Shown: positions 36,101-45,592, numbered from the stretch's first letter. The stretch is 64,000 nucleotides of DNA from DAHUXD01 sp963736455 (GCA_963736455.1 CAVTON010000001.1:186001-250000), one strand, 5' to 3'. Translations and numbers: made by a program. Notes: a model not told the origin generated them from the sequence alone.

Positions 36101-37249
36101 TTGCGAAAGGTCTTCGCGTTCCTGTCACCCGGCGAGGCGCGCTCCGTTCTCGGAATCTGGGCGGCCTGGAGCCTCGGGATGGTCGTCCTGGCCTCGGCCG
36201 CGATGTCGTTGCCGGCAACCACGTCGAACTCCTGGATTGCGTATGCCGACGCGCCGCCGCTCGCGCGCTGGGATGCCGTCTGGTACCGGAGCGTGGCGGT
36301 CGACGGCTATCGGTACGATCCGGCCATTCCACAGAACAACGTCGGGTTCTACCCGCTGTACGCCCTGGCGGCGGAGGGCCTCTCGAAGGCGCTCCACACG
36401 CCGCTGCTTCCGACCGGGATCGTGTTTTCGCTGGTCTGCCTCGGGGGCGCGCTGCTTCTGATCGGGGACCTGTTCGCGGAGTGGGGAGGGCCGGGGACGG
36501 CGGCCTTCGGCGCGGCGGGGATTCTTCTCTATCCGACGGCGTTTTTTCTCGCGGCGTTCTACTCCGAGTCTCTTTTTCTGCTTCTCGCCGCGGCGAACCT
36601 GTGGGCCTCCCGCCGCGGACGATGGCTCCTCGCCGGCGCCGCGGGCTTCGCCGCGTGTCTGACGCGATTCAACGGCTTCCTCCTGATCCCGGCGATGGCG
36701 GTGTACGCGCTCGCGGATCGCCGAGGAGCAGGCCCCGGACGCCTCCTTCGCCCCCTGACGGCGATCGCGGCCGCCCTTTGCGGCGCCCTCGCCTACCCCC
36801 TGTTTCTCTGGAACCGCTGGGGGGATCCACTGCTGTACGTCCACAGCAAGACGCAGGGATGGGCGCAGAACCCGGGGCCGGCGTGGGTCCTGGCGCGCAA
36901 TGCTTTCTTCGACCTCCTCCGTCATTTGCGGGAGCCGGGCGCGGGTGGCAAGCTCATGCTGGTGGCCGAAGTCGTCTCGACGCTCCTGTTCCTGTTCCTG
37001 ACGGTCGCCGTGTTTCGTCGAGGACTGATCGCGGAGGGCGTCTTCGCGGGCGGGACGCTGCTCCTGCTGCTCTGCAGCGGGACCCTCGACGGCATTCACC
37101 GCTACGTCCTGATGCTCTTTCCGTGCTTCCTGCCCCTGGTCCAGGCGCTGCGGAAACGCCCGGCGCTCGCGTTCGGCTACGCCTTCCTCGGGGCCGGGTT
37201 CGGCATGGTCTTTCTGCATCGCTTCGTCCACTGGATCCACGTCGGATAG
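36101..37249 (+). CDS. PIG-V-like membrane mannosyltransferase family protein
   Basis: A 382-residue polytopic protein with about ten membrane helices. The motif LARWDAVWYRSVAVDGYRYD near residue 52 is the diagnostic ARWDAxWY-GY box of the GPI mannosyltransferase II (PIG-V)/COG5542 family, with acidic residues in the first periplasmic loop expected to act in catalysis. FYPLYAL and AFYSESLFLL follow. It uses polyprenyl-phosphate sugars in known relatives; bacterial acceptors are mostly unknown. TTG at 36101 lies two bases after the rimO stop. Confidence 0.78.
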   Translation: MRKVFAFLSPGEARSVLGIWAAWSLGMVVLASAAMSLPATTSNSWIAYADAPPLARWDAVWYRSVAVDGYRYDPAIPQNNVGFYPLYALAAEGLSKALHTPLLPTGIVFSLVCLGGALLLIGDLFAEWGGPGTAAFGAAGILLYPTAFFLAAFYSESLFLLLAAANLWASRRGRWLLAGAAGFAACLTRFNGFLLIPAMAVYALADRRGAGPGRLLRPLTAIAAALCGALAYPLFLWNRWGDPLLYVHSKTQGWAQNPGPAWVLARNAFFDLLRHLREPGAGGKLMLVAEVVSTLLFLFLTVAVFRRGLIAEGVFAGGTLLLLLCSGTLDGIHRYVLMLFPCFLPLVQALRKRPALAFGYAFLGAGFGMVFLHRFVHWIHVG

Positions 37250-37259
37250 GAGCGCGCTC

Positions 37260-38216
37260 GTGCAAGTCGTTCGCGACCCCTTCCGTTCGACCGATCTGTC
37301 CCGCGGCGGCGTCGGAACGATCGGCAATTTCGACGGCGTCCACCTCGGCCATCGCCGGATCCTCGAAACGGCCGTCGCTCGGGCCCGGGAGATCGGCCGG
37401 CCCTCTTTCGCGATCACGTTCGAGCCCCATCCGATGGCGGTCCTCCGGCCGGGCGCCGCACCGCGCCGGATCCAGACCCTGCGGCAGAAAGAGGAGGCGA
37501 TTGCGTCGATCGGCATCGACACCCTGCTGGTCATCCCGTTCACGCGGGACTTCTCCCTGACCGAGCCGGAGGAGTTCGTCCGGACGCTGCTTCGGGATCG
37601 CCTCGGGGCGTCGGAGCTGTTCCTCGGCGCGCACTTCGCCTTCGGCCGCGGAAAACGGGGAGACCTGGCTCTGCTATCCCGCATGGGCGCCGAGTGCGGG
37701 TTCTCGGTGACGTCCGTCGCGGAGGTCCTCGCGGGCGGCGCCCCCGTGTCCTCGACGCGCATCCGGAGGGCCCTCGAAAAGGGAGACGTTCGAGAGGCCA
37801 ATGCGATGCTCGGACGCGAGTACGAGCTGGACGGCCTCGTTTCCCGCGGAGACCGGCTCGGCCACCAGATCGGCGTTCCGACGATCAACCTCGAGCCGGA
37901 GAACGAGCTTCCGCCGGCCGATGGCGTCTACGTGACCGAGATCGAGATCCGCTCCTTCGGGCGTCGCTTTGCGAGCGTCACGAACATCGGCCGGCGCCCC
38001 ACGCTCTACGAGGACTACACGACGACGATCGAGACCTACGTCCTCGACTTCTCGGCCGACGTGTACGGCGAACGGGTCCGGCTGTTCTTTCTCGAGCGGC
38101 TGCGCGAGGAGCGCAAGTTCCCGTCCATGATGGACCTGAAGGCGCAGATTCAGCGGGACATCGCCGCGACGCGCGAGTACTTCGAGCGCCGCCAGACGTC
38201 GGGTGGGGCCCCCTGA
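37260..38216 (+). CDS. ribF: Bifunctional riboflavin kinase/FAD synthetase RibF
   Basis: Makes FMN from riboflavin and FAD from FMN. The 318-residue protein has the N-terminal adenylyltransferase nucleotide site GTIGNFDGVHLGHRRIL, ITFEPHPMAVL and SSTRIRRALEKGDVREAN, and the C-terminal kinase with GVPTINLEPENELPPADGVYV and SVTNIGRRPTLYEDY. It starts with GTG ten bases after the previous gene. The hinge between domains is intact and length normal. No FMN riboswitch is visible upstream. Confidence 0.95.
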   Translation: MQVVRDPFRSTDLSRGGVGTIGNFDGVHLGHRRILETAVARAREIGRPSFAITFEPHPMAVLRPGAAPRRIQTLRQKEEAIASIGIDTLLVIPFTRDFSLTEPEEFVRTLLRDRLGASELFLGAHFAFGRGKRGDLALLSRMGAECGFSVTSVAEVLAGGAPVSSTRIRRALEKGDVREANAMLGREYELDGLVSRGDRLGHQIGVPTINLEPENELPPADGVYVTEIEIRSFGRRFASVTNIGRRPTLYEDYTTTIETYVLDFSADVYGERVRLFFLERLREERKFPSMMDLKAQIQRDIAATREYFERRQTSGGAP

Positions 38217-38265
38217 ACCGTCCTCTTCGACGGGCGCCCGAACGCCGGCGAGCCGAAGAGTTCGC

Positions 38266-41200
38266 TCACACCTCCAGCCGGTCGCCGGACCGCGCCACGA
38301 TGGCGTAGAGCGCGGGCATCAGGAAGACGCTGATCAGCAGGCGGGAGAAGAGGCCCCCGACGATGACCAGCGCGAAGGGTCGCTGAGAATCGGATCCGAC
38401 GCCCGTCGACATCGCAGCGGGAAGCAGGCCGAGCGCCGCCACGAGCGCCGTCATCATGATGGGCCGGAGCCGCAGCAGGGCCGCCTCGCGCGTCGCCTCG
38501 GCGATTCCCTTGCCGGAAAGGCGCAGCTCGTTGGCGTACGAGATGTAGACGACCGCGGTTTGCACGGAAACGCCGAACAGCGCCAGGAATCCGATTCCCG
38601 AAGACACGGAGAACGGGGTTCCGGTCAGGCGCAGGGCGAGCAGGCCGCCGACGGGAGCCGAGAGGAGCACGCCGGCCATCGTGATCAGGGGGAACTTCAG
38701 GTTGCTGTAGAGGCCGAAGAGCAGGAGGAAGATCAGGAACAGCGTCAGGGGAAGAATGAAGCGCAGCTGCTCCCGCGAGTTCGTGTACTCCTGATACTCG
38801 CCTCCCCAGACCGCGCGGTACCCCTCCGGCAGGCGGACCTTCGCCGCGACCTGGGCGCGGGCATCCTCGACCGCACCCGCGAGGTCCCGGCCCTCGACGG
38901 AGTACTGGACGCCGATGAAGCGGGAGTTGTCTTCCCGGTAGATGAAGGAAGCGCCGCTGGCGAGCCGGAGTTCGGCGAGCTCCTTCAGGGGCACCTGCTG
39001 CCCGCCCGGGGTCGCGATCAGGATGTTGCCGATCGCCTCGGGCGTCTCGCGGAACCGCGGCTCGAGCCGAACGACGAGGTCGAACAGCTTCTCCCCCTGG
39101 ACGACCTGCGTGGTCGCTCCGCCGCCGACCGCCGCCTCGATGATGCCGTTGACGTCCGCAACGTTCACGCCGTACCGGGCGATCCGGGCGCGATCCACGG
39201 TGACCGTGAGGCTCGGTTGCCCGAGCTCCTCGACGAGCGTCACATCTTTGATGCCGCGCACGCGTTCGAGGATGCGCTTGATCTCTTTTCCCTTGCTCTC
39301 GAGCACCGCGAGGTCCGGCCCGAAGACCTTCACGGCCAGTGAGCTCTTCAGGCCCGTCTCGGCCTCGTCCACCGCGTCCTCGGCCGGCTGCGTGTAGTTG
39401 AAGATGATGCCGGGGAATGCCTGGAGCTTCTTGTCAATCGCCGCGATGAGCTCCGGCTTCGTCCGGTACGAGCCCTTCCACTCGGAGTAGGGCCTCAGCC
39501 CGACGTAGAACTCGCAGTTGAAAAAGCCGGTCGGGTCCGTGCCGTCGTCGGGGCGTCCGTGCTCGGAGGCGACGACGGTCACCTCCGGAAAGGAGCGCAG
39601 AAGCGCCCGGATCTGCGGAGAGATCTTCGACGACTCCTCGAACGAGATCGTGTAGGGCATCGTCGCGCGGATCCAGAGCGCCCCCTCGTCGAGGTGGGGC
39701 ATGAACTCGGCGCCGATGCCGGGAACGAGCATCAGCGAGACTCCGAGGATGAGCGCCGAGACGGCGGTGGTCTGCCACGGGCGGCGGATGCAGACGTCGA
39801 GGCCCTTCGCGTAGGCCGTCTTGACGGCCTCGAAGGCGGCGTTGCGCCGCTCGCGGACGCCCTTGCGCAATGCCCAGGAGCAGAGCACGGGCAGCAGCGT
39901 CAGGGTCAGGATCAGCGACCCCAGCAGCGCGAAGATCATCGTGTCGGCCATCGGACGGAAGAGCTCCCCGGAGGGCCCCGAGAGCACGTAGATGGGCAGG
40001 AAGCCCGCGACGATGACGGAGACGGCATAGAAGATCGGCCGGTCCACCTCGGCGGCCGCCTCTCTGATGACCTCGGCGATCGAGTACTGCGTCCCGTGAC
40101 GCAGCGCGAGCTGGCGATAGATGTTCTCGACCATCACCACGGCGCCGTCGACGAGGATTCCGAAATCGATGGCGCCGATCGAGAGGAGGTTGGCGGGAAC
40201 GTGCCTCAGGTCGAGGCAGATGAAGGCGAACAGGAGAGCGAGGGGAATCGTCGTCGCGACGATCAGACCGGAGCGGAAGTCGTAGAGAAAGAAGATCAGC
40301 ACGACGACGACGAGCACGATCCCCCGCAGGAGGTTCCCCTCGACGGTCCGGGTCGTCAGAGCGATCAGCTCGCTGCGATCGTAGTAGGGGCGGACCTTGA
40401 CGTCCCTGGGCAGGATGGAGGCGTTGAGCTCGCGGGTCTTCTCCTCGACCTTCTTCAGGACGACCTGCGCCTGCTCTCCCGTGCGCATCAGGATCACGCC
40501 TTCGACGGCATCGTCGTTTCCGTTGAAGCCGAACTGGCCGAGGCGCGGGGCGTGGCCGATCTCGACGCGGGCCACGTCCCTGACGAGCACCGGGATGCCG
40601 TTGTGGACGGCGAGCACGACGTTGCCGATGTCCTCGGGGGTCTGGAGCCGGCCGAGGCCGCGCACGTAGTAGAACTGTCCGCCCTGCGAATAGAAGCCTC
40701 CCCCGGCGTTGCCGTTGTTGGCGGCGAGCGCGGCCGCCACGGCAGGCACCGAGAGGCCCGCTCCGGCGAGCTTCGCGGGGTCGAGCAGCACCTGGTACTG
40801 CATGGTCTCGCCCCCGAGACCCGAATCGTCCGCGACGCCGGGGACCGACCGGAATTGGCGTTCGACCACCCAGTCCTCGATCGTCTTCAGCTCCATGGGG
40901 GTCCGGTCCGGGCTCTCGAGGACGTAGCGGTAGACGAGGCCGGAAGGAGAAAAGAGGGGCGCCACCGACGGCGACACGCCGTTCGGCAGGGACAGGTCCG
41001 GCAGCCGCTCGAAGACGCGCTGCCTCGCGAAGTAATGGTCCGTCCCCTGCTCGAACGTCATGCGAACGTCCGAGAGTCCGTAGAGCGAGATCGAGCGCAG
41101 GGCCGTCATCCTCGGCAGCCCGTTCATCTCGACTTCGATCGGGACGGTGATCAGGCGCTCGACCTCCTCGGCGGCGTGGCCGGGCCACTGGGTGATCATC

Positions 41201-41394
41201 TCGACCATCGGAGGAGAGAGGTCCGGGTAGGCGTCCACGGGAAGTCGTGAGAAGGACCAGAGCCCCGCACCCACGAGAAGGAGCGCTCCGATCAGGACGA
41301 GGAATCGCTGGCGCAGGGACGAAGAGACGACGCGGTTGATGACCGACGTCTTCCGGAGCGCTCCGGCGTTGGAGGGCGGGTCCAACCGGCTCAC
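38266..41394 (-). CDS. Heavy-metal RND efflux pump (CzcA/CusA family)
   Basis: The 1042-residue inner-membrane pump of a tripartite heavy-metal exporter. It has the RND layout: first helix, large periplasmic loop, six helices, second loop, five helices. The proton-relay helix reads SIGAIDFGILVDGAVVMVENIYRQL, the HME-RND signature with two Asp. FMPHLDEGALWIRATMP and GQPSLTVTVDRARIARYGVN are typical of CzcA/CusA. GTG at 41394 overlaps the adaptor stop (GTGA). Metal (Cu/Ag or Co/Zn/Cd) cannot be fixed by inspection. No cusF or regulator is adjacent. Confidence 0.93.
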   Translation of the reverse strand: MSRLDPPSNAGALRKTSVINRVVSSSLRQRFLVLIGALLLVGAGLWSFSRLPVDAYPDLSPPMVEMITQWPGHAAEEVERLITVPIEVEMNGLPRMTALRSISLYGLSDVRMTFEQGTDHYFARQRVFERLPDLSLPNGVSPSVAPLFSPSGLVYRYVLESPDRTPMELKTIEDWVVERQFRSVPGVADDSGLGGETMQYQVLLDPAKLAGAGLSVPAVAAALAANNGNAGGGFYSQGGQFYYVRGLGRLQTPEDIGNVVLAVHNGIPVLVRDVARVEIGHAPRLGQFGFNGNDDAVEGVILMRTGEQAQVVLKKVEEKTRELNASILPRDVKVRPYYDRSELIALTTRTVEGNLLRGIVLVVVVLIFFLYDFRSGLIVATTIPLALLFAFICLDLRHVPANLLSIGAIDFGILVDGAVVMVENIYRQLALRHGTQYSIAEVIREAAAEVDRPIFYAVSVIVAGFLPIYVLSGPSGELFRPMADTMIFALLGSLILTLTLLPVLCSWALRKGVRERRNAAFEAVKTAYAKGLDVCIRRPWQTTAVSALILGVSLMLVPGIGAEFMPHLDEGALWIRATMPYTISFEESSKISPQIRALLRSFPEVTVVASEHGRPDDGTDPTGFFNCEFYVGLRPYSEWKGSYRTKPELIAAIDKKLQAFPGIIFNYTQPAEDAVDEAETGLKSSLAVKVFGPDLAVLESKGKEIKRILERVRGIKDVTLVEELGQPSLTVTVDRARIARYGVNVADVNGIIEAAVGGGATTQVVQGEKLFDLVVRLEPRFRETPEAIGNILIATPGGQQVPLKELAELRLASGASFIYREDNSRFIGVQYSVEGRDLAGAVEDARAQVAAKVRLPEGYRAVWGGEYQEYTNSREQLRFILPLTLFLIFLLLFGLYSNLKFPLITMAGVLLSAPVGGLLALRLTGTPFSVSSGIGFLALFGVSVQTAVVYISYANELRLSGKGIAEATREAALLRLRPIMMTALVAALGLLPAAMSTGVGSDSQRPFALVIVGGLFSRLLISVFLMPALYAIVARSGDRLEV

Positions 41395-42539
41395 TGGTTC
41401 TCCGCGAACTGCATGAAGAGCCCGCCCTCGACGACCACGGTCGCTCCGGCCTGGAGGCCGGACCGGATCTCGGTACGATCGCCGACCTGCGTGCCGACCT
41501 CGATCCGGCGGCGGGCGAACGAGCCGTCCGGCTTCGCCACGAAGACGAAGGGGAGGTTCTCGTCGTCGCGCAGGATCGCGGAGGTCGGCGCGAGCAGGCC
41601 CTCGCTGTCCCGGCGCGAGTGAAGGGCGACGCGAACGTACTCGTCCCGTTTGAGGATCCCCTGCGGGTTCCGGGCGGCGATGCGGACCGAGACGGCCCGG
41701 GTGTTGGGATCGACCATCGCGGCGATGTAATCGACCCTCCCCGGCAACACGTCCGGCGTGCCTCCGGGAGTGATGTCCGCCTGATCGCCGATCGCGACGT
41801 AGGGAAGGTCGGAACCGAACACGTTGGCCATGACCCACACCGTCGAGAGGTCGGCGACCGTGAAGCACGGAGTCGTCCCGGCCTGGAGGAGCTGTCCCGG
41901 AGTGATCAAACGTTCCACGACGATGCCGGCGATCGGGGATCGGATCAGCCCCTCGCCGCCCTGGACCTGATGACCCTGCCGAATCTCTTCCAGCGTCTTC
42001 TCGTCCACCCCCAGCGAATGCAGCTGCATCAGGGCCGCGTCGCGGTCCGCTTCGGCGGAGACCGCGTCCGCTTCGGACTGCTCCAGCTCGCGGCGCGCCA
42101 GGGCGTCGTTCTGGAAGAGCTGCGCGTCCAGATCGGCGATGCGCCGCAAATTCCGGGCGGCGACTTCCGCCTTGCGATAGGCGCCGACCTCGGCGCCGAA
42201 ATCGGGCGAGGAGACGCTCGCGAGCGGCTCGCCCTTCCTGACCGCGACTCCCACGTTGACGAGCAGCCGCGCCACGGGGCCCGAGATGGGGGAGACCACC
42301 TGGGTGGCCTGGTCGGCGTCGAAGGCCACGGTTCCCGTGGTTTCGATCGTACGGCGGAAGTGCGAGACCTCGATTTTCGCGACGCCGATCTTCGCGCGCT
42401 GCGCTGCGGGAAGGACCAGGTTGCCGGGGCGGGTCTCCGCGGCCGCCGCCTTGTCGTCCTTCGCGGCGCAGGCCGCGAGCGAGAGCACCGACGCCGCGGA
42501 CGCGAGGGCGACCAGGAGGGACCTTCGGCTAGGGCGCAT
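41391..42539 (-). CDS. Efflux RND periplasmic adaptor lipoprotein (CusB/CzcB family)
   Basis: A 382-residue membrane fusion protein linking the RND pump to the outer-membrane channel. The N-terminus SAASVLSLAACAAKDD is a lipoprotein signal peptide with LAAC lipobox. A biotinyl-lipoyl-like barrel holds VVSPISGPVARLLVNVGVAVRKGEPLASVSSPD, followed by a helical hairpin and a beta-barrel (GLIRSPIAGIVVERLITPGQLL). CusB-like metal-binding methionines are not obvious. The ATG overlaps the CusC-like stop by 11 bases, and the next gene is coupled. Confidence 0.92.
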   Translation of the reverse strand: MRPSRRSLLVALASAASVLSLAACAAKDDKAAAAETRPGNLVLPAAQRAKIGVAKIEVSHFRRTIETTGTVAFDADQATQVVSPISGPVARLLVNVGVAVRKGEPLASVSSPDFGAEVGAYRKAEVAARNLRRIADLDAQLFQNDALARRELEQSEADAVSAEADRDAALMQLHSLGVDEKTLEEIRQGHQVQGGEGLIRSPIAGIVVERLITPGQLLQAGTTPCFTVADLSTVWVMANVFGSDLPYVAIGDQADITPGGTPDVLPGRVDYIAAMVDPNTRAVSVRIAARNPQGILKRDEYVRVALHSRRDSEGLLAPTSAILRDDENLPFVFVAKPDGSFARRRIEVGTQVGDRTEIRSGLQAGATVVVEGGLFMQFAENQ

Positions 42540-43827
42540 CGTTGCCTCCAGAGGGTGCGTTGGGGAGCGGTGCGCCGACGGCGACCTCGAGGTCGGACCG
42601 GGCGTCGTTGGCGGAGCCGAGGGCGTCCGTGTACTCGCCCTCCGCTTCGAGCAGGGTTCTCTTGGCATCGAGCAGCTCGAGAGAAGAGACGCCGCCGAGA
42701 GAGTAACTCGTCGCGACGATGCGATAGGCGTCGCGCGCTTCCGGGAGCAGCGAATCCCGAAGGAAGAGAGCCTGGCGAAGGGCGGTCGTGGCCGCCGCGT
42801 AGGCGGTCCGCACGTCCAGGCCGACCTGGGCCAGGGTGTCGGCGTAGGTGCTCGCCAGCTCGAGCTCCCGGTGATGCGCCTCCGCGACCTCCCCCTTTTC
42901 GTGCTGCCAGAAGAGGAGGGGAAGGGTGAAGTTGATTCCGGAGGTGTAGGCCGGAGGGAAGCCGTAGGTGAGGTTGCGCGCCAGGAAGATGTTGAAGTCC
43001 GGAAACCAGTACTGCCCGGCCAGCGTCGTGGCGTAGCCGGCCCCCTTCTGGAGCGCCGCGAGCCCCTGGAGCTCCGGCCGGCACGACTCCGCGAGTTTCG
43101 CCAGTTCTTCGATCGAGGGCACGGGAGGCGGAGGCTCCAGCGTGTCGGCCGCATCGAACGGCGCTCCCTGGTTGCGCCCGAGCAGGCGGTTGAGCCCCGC
43201 TCGCGCCACCGCGATGGCGCGCTCGTTGGCGATCAGGTCGTTCTGCGCCTGCGCGACGTCGACCTTCGCCTTGATCACGTCGAACCGCGGCACGGTCCCG
43301 GCCTCGAAGCGCGCCTCCGTCCGCTTCAGGAAGTCCCGCGAAAGGGCCAGGCCGTCGGTGAGATCCTCCTGATGCTTGAGGGCCACCAGCAGGGCGTCGT
43401 AGGCCTCGAAGGTCTGAGAGGCGATCTGCTGTCGCAGTTTCGCGAGCGAGGCTTCTGCCGCGTGCAGGTCGCCGCGCGCCGCCTCGCCGCGCAAGTGGAA
43501 CTTGTCCGGGAACGGCAGCGTCAGGCCGAGCCCGTAGTCCTGCGTCATTGCGGTCCGCGGCTTCACGAAGCTTTCCTGCTGTTCGAACGTGGCCACGAAC
43601 GCGGGATCGGGAAACGCGGTCGCCTCGCTGACGCGCGCGCGAGCCTGCTCGACCTGCTCCCGCGCGGCCGCGATGGCCGGGTTTCGAGTAACCGCCTCAT
43701 CGACCGCTTGCCGCCGCGTCAGCCCGGATGCCGCCGTCCCTGGGGCCGGCGCGGGCGTGCCCTGGGCGGAGGCGTCCGAAACGGCCGCGGCGACCGAGAG
43801 GACGGAAATCGTCAGAACGCGAAGCAA
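42529..43827 (-). CDS. Outer membrane channel of the RND metal efflux system (CusC/CzcC type)
   Basis: A 432-residue TolC-superfamily protein with signal peptide SVLSVAAAVSDASAQ. Two OEP repeats follow: LTRRQAVDEAVTRNPAIAAA at the start and KVDVAQAQNDLIANERAIAV plus LELLDAKRTLLEAEGEYTDAL helices. TTG at 43827 is chosen because CTGGAGAC sits six bases before it; the longer frame to 43908 has no ribosome site. It is the first structural gene of the channel-adaptor-pump operon and overlaps the adaptor gene. Confidence 0.9.
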   Translation of the reverse strand: MLRVLTISVLSVAAAVSDASAQGTPAPAPGTAASGLTRRQAVDEAVTRNPAIAAAREQVEQARARVSEATAFPDPAFVATFEQQESFVKPRTAMTQDYGLGLTLPFPDKFHLRGEAARGDLHAAEASLAKLRQQIASQTFEAYDALLVALKHQEDLTDGLALSRDFLKRTEARFEAGTVPRFDVIKAKVDVAQAQNDLIANERAIAVARAGLNRLLGRNQGAPFDAADTLEPPPPVPSIEELAKLAESCRPELQGLAALQKGAGYATTLAGQYWFPDFNIFLARNLTYGFPPAYTSGINFTLPLLFWQHEKGEVAEAHHRELELASTYADTLAQVGLDVRTAYAAATTALRQALFLRDSLLPEARDAYRIVATSYSLGGVSSLELLDAKRTLLEAEGEYTDALGSANDARSDLEVAVGAPLPNAPSGGNDAP

Positions 43828-44012
43828 AAGGTCTCCAGGGGTCCGCCGGGAAGTGAAAACCGTGTGGATCGAGCCAGCCCATCCAAGGCAAACGACTCCC
43901 GCTCCCACTCCAGACTATGGGCGTCCGAGTCCGTCCGCAGAGCCGGGACCGCGGCGGCGGAAAAGCCGATCTTCCGAGTCTTCACGGGTCCTCCTGACCG
44001 AAGGGTCGTTCG

Positions 44013-44031
44013 GCGCGCCGATGCGGCGCGC
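44013..44031 (-). terminator. Strong hairpin between the HxCxxC gene and the efflux operon
   Basis: An eight-base-pair perfect stem (44013-44020 with 44024-44031) with a three-base loop sits five bases after the stop of the small HxCxxC gene, in the 208-base gap before the CusC-like gene. On the minus strand no T-run follows, so it may be a partial terminator, RNA-processing or stability element rather than a classical terminator. Confidence 0.4.
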
Positions 44032-44035
44032 GCGG

Positions 44036-44380
44036 TTACGCCGATCGGGGGGCAGGAGGGGCGCGGCCGGGAGGCCGCGAGGCGACGGGGAGCCCGGTGG
44101 AGAGGACCTCGCCGAAGGGCTCGGCGATCGTCGAGTCGTCCGAAACCGGAACGCAGGTCGAGCGGGCGGTCGTCAGGACGGACGACGCCGTCAGGCAAGC
44201 GATGCACTCGTGGGCCGGCGCCGTCAGGGAGGCGCTCGCCGCGATCTCGAGCAGGGCCGCGCTGCAGGAAGTGCCCGCCGGCTCCGGGTGCAGTCCGAAC
44301 GCGGCCGTCAGGGACACGAGGCCGGCGGCGCACAGGATCGCCCGAACCGTGGGCGAGCGGCGAAATCGGCGGAGCATCAT
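44036..44380 (-). CDS. Small signal-anchored HxCxxC protein upstream of metal efflux operon
   Basis: A 114-residue protein unlike any I recognise. A basic start and hydrophobic helix (RAILCAAGLVSLTAAFGL) look like a signal peptide or anchor. The mature part carries Cys in GTSCSAALLEI, then the tight HECIAC cluster (H-x-C-x-x-C) and another Cys in STCVPVSDDS, before a Pro/Arg-rich tail. It precedes and runs with the CusCBA-type operon, so a periplasmic metal-binding or sensing role is plausible but inferred. DUF2946 proteins show a similar size and Cys pattern, which I could not confirm. TAGAAT (44408-44403) lies 22 bases before the ATG. Confidence 0.65.
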   Translation of the reverse strand: MMLRRFRRSPTVRAILCAAGLVSLTAAFGLHPEPAGTSCSAALLEIAASASLTAPAHECIACLTASSVLTTARSTCVPVSDDSTIAEPFGEVLSTGLPVASRPPGRAPPAPRSA

Positions 44381-44402
44381 TGGATCAAGGCTGTCACCGG
44401 GT

Positions 44403-44447
44403 ATTCTATTCCCCGAAAAGGGCGTCCCCCGCCGGCCTGCGTAGAAT
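44403..44447. promoter_or_regulatory. Divergent promoters for the metal efflux and TMEM163-like genes
   Basis: Minus strand TAGAAT (44408-44403) precedes the HxCxxC gene by 22 bases; plus strand TAGAAT (44442-44447) ends six bases before the GTG of the TMEM163-like transporter, predicting a leaderless message. The 34 bases between would host both -35 regions and any metal-responsive operator. Confidence 0.5.
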
Positions 44448-44453
44448 GCGCCC

Positions 44454-45149
44454 GTGACCGCCGGACCCGGAACCCCAGCCGCCACCGGGCCCGCACGGCC
44501 CCAGGATCCGCGGATTCTGCGCAAGCGCATGCACTGGCTCCTCGGTCTGACCTTCCTGCACGTGTTCGGGGAGGGGGGTCTGGCGCTCTTCGAGGCAGTG
44601 CGCTCGGGAAGCCTCGCACTGCTCGCCTTCGGTCTCGAAAGCGTCATCGAGGGCGGTGCCGCGTTTCTCGCGGTCCGGCACCTGCGTCACCTCGCCGACG
44701 AGGAGGAGGATCACGCTCGCCGCGACCAGATGCTGGCCCGCTGGATCGGCGTGTCATTCCTTCTTCTGGCCTCGTACACGCTGGCGCGCGGCGTCTTCGA
44801 GATCCTGCGCGGGAACCGCGTCGAGCCGAGCCCCATCGGATTGCTCCTGACCCTGTTCGCGACGTTCGGCATGCCTCTCGTGGGTTACTGGAAGTGGAAG
44901 ACGAGCCGAAGCCTCGGCAGCGCGGGGCTCGCCGCGGAGGCGAAGGAGTCGATCGCCTGCTCGATCGATTCGGCGCTCACGCTGGTCGCGATGGTCGCGG
45001 GTCTGCTCTCGGCGCCGGGATGGGTCGACCCCGCGCTTTCCCTGCTCATGGTGCCCTGGTTCCTCCGGGAGGGCCTCGCCCACGTCCGGGGCCGGGTCCA
45101 CGCCCACCTCCACGGATCGCCGGGTCCTGGTCCTGCGGCGATTTGCTAA
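44454..45149 (+). CDS. TMEM163/CDF-like cation transporter
   Basis: A 231-residue membrane protein with five to six helices resembling the cation diffusion facilitator fold without its cytoplasmic domain. LLAFGLESVIEGGAAFLAV corresponds to helix 2 with two Glu where YiiP has Asp, and AKESIACSIDSALTL to helix 5; the usual His of helix 5 is Ala. DPALSLLMVPWFLREG fits TMEM163-like bacterial transporters. Its C-terminus is HVRGRVHAHLHGSPG, His-rich. Divergence from the metal efflux operon points to Zn or similar metals. The GTG start is preceded by TAGAAT. Confidence 0.7.
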   Translation: MTAGPGTPAATGPARPQDPRILRKRMHWLLGLTFLHVFGEGGLALFEAVRSGSLALLAFGLESVIEGGAAFLAVRHLRHLADEEEDHARRDQMLARWIGVSFLLLASYTLARGVFEILRGNRVEPSPIGLLLTLFATFGMPLVGYWKWKTSRSLGSAGLAAEAKESIACSIDSALTLVAMVAGLLSAPGWVDPALSLLMVPWFLREGLAHVRGRVHAHLHGSPGPGPAAIC

Positions 45150-45152
45150 GAT
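45147..45152 (+). promoter_or_regulatory. Candidate -10 (TAAGAT) of trxA
   Basis: TAAGAT overlaps the stop codon of the preceding transporter gene and would give a leader of about 60 bases containing the AAGGAG ribosome site of trxA. The -35 is not clear. Confidence 0.4.
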
Positions 45153-45218
45153 CCCGCCGCCGCCGTGAATCGCTTCCCCGCACGTCGGCGTATGTCGCAT
45201 CGCAAGGAGTTTTGATCG

Positions 45219-45548
<330 letters not shown>

Positions 45549-45574
45549 ACGGCGGCGTCGCGCCGTGATCCCGG

Positions 45575-45592
45575 GGGCCCCGCGAGGGGCCC
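45575..45592 (+). terminator. GNRA-capped GC hairpin after trxA
   Basis: Seven G-C pairs (45575-45581 with 45586-45592) close a GCGA tetraloop, 27 bases after the trxA stop. Only two T follow, so U-tract support is weak, but position and stability suggest termination of trxA. Confidence 0.5.

Noticed and set aside
37200..37262. FMN riboswitch before ribF
   Set aside because: Only ten bases separate ribF from the preceding gene and no RFN-type conserved blocks are visible.
38266..43827. Assignment of the pump to copper/silver (cus) or cobalt/zinc/cadmium (czc)
   Set aside because: No CusF, no regulator and no decisive metal-binding residues could be read; left as HME-RND.
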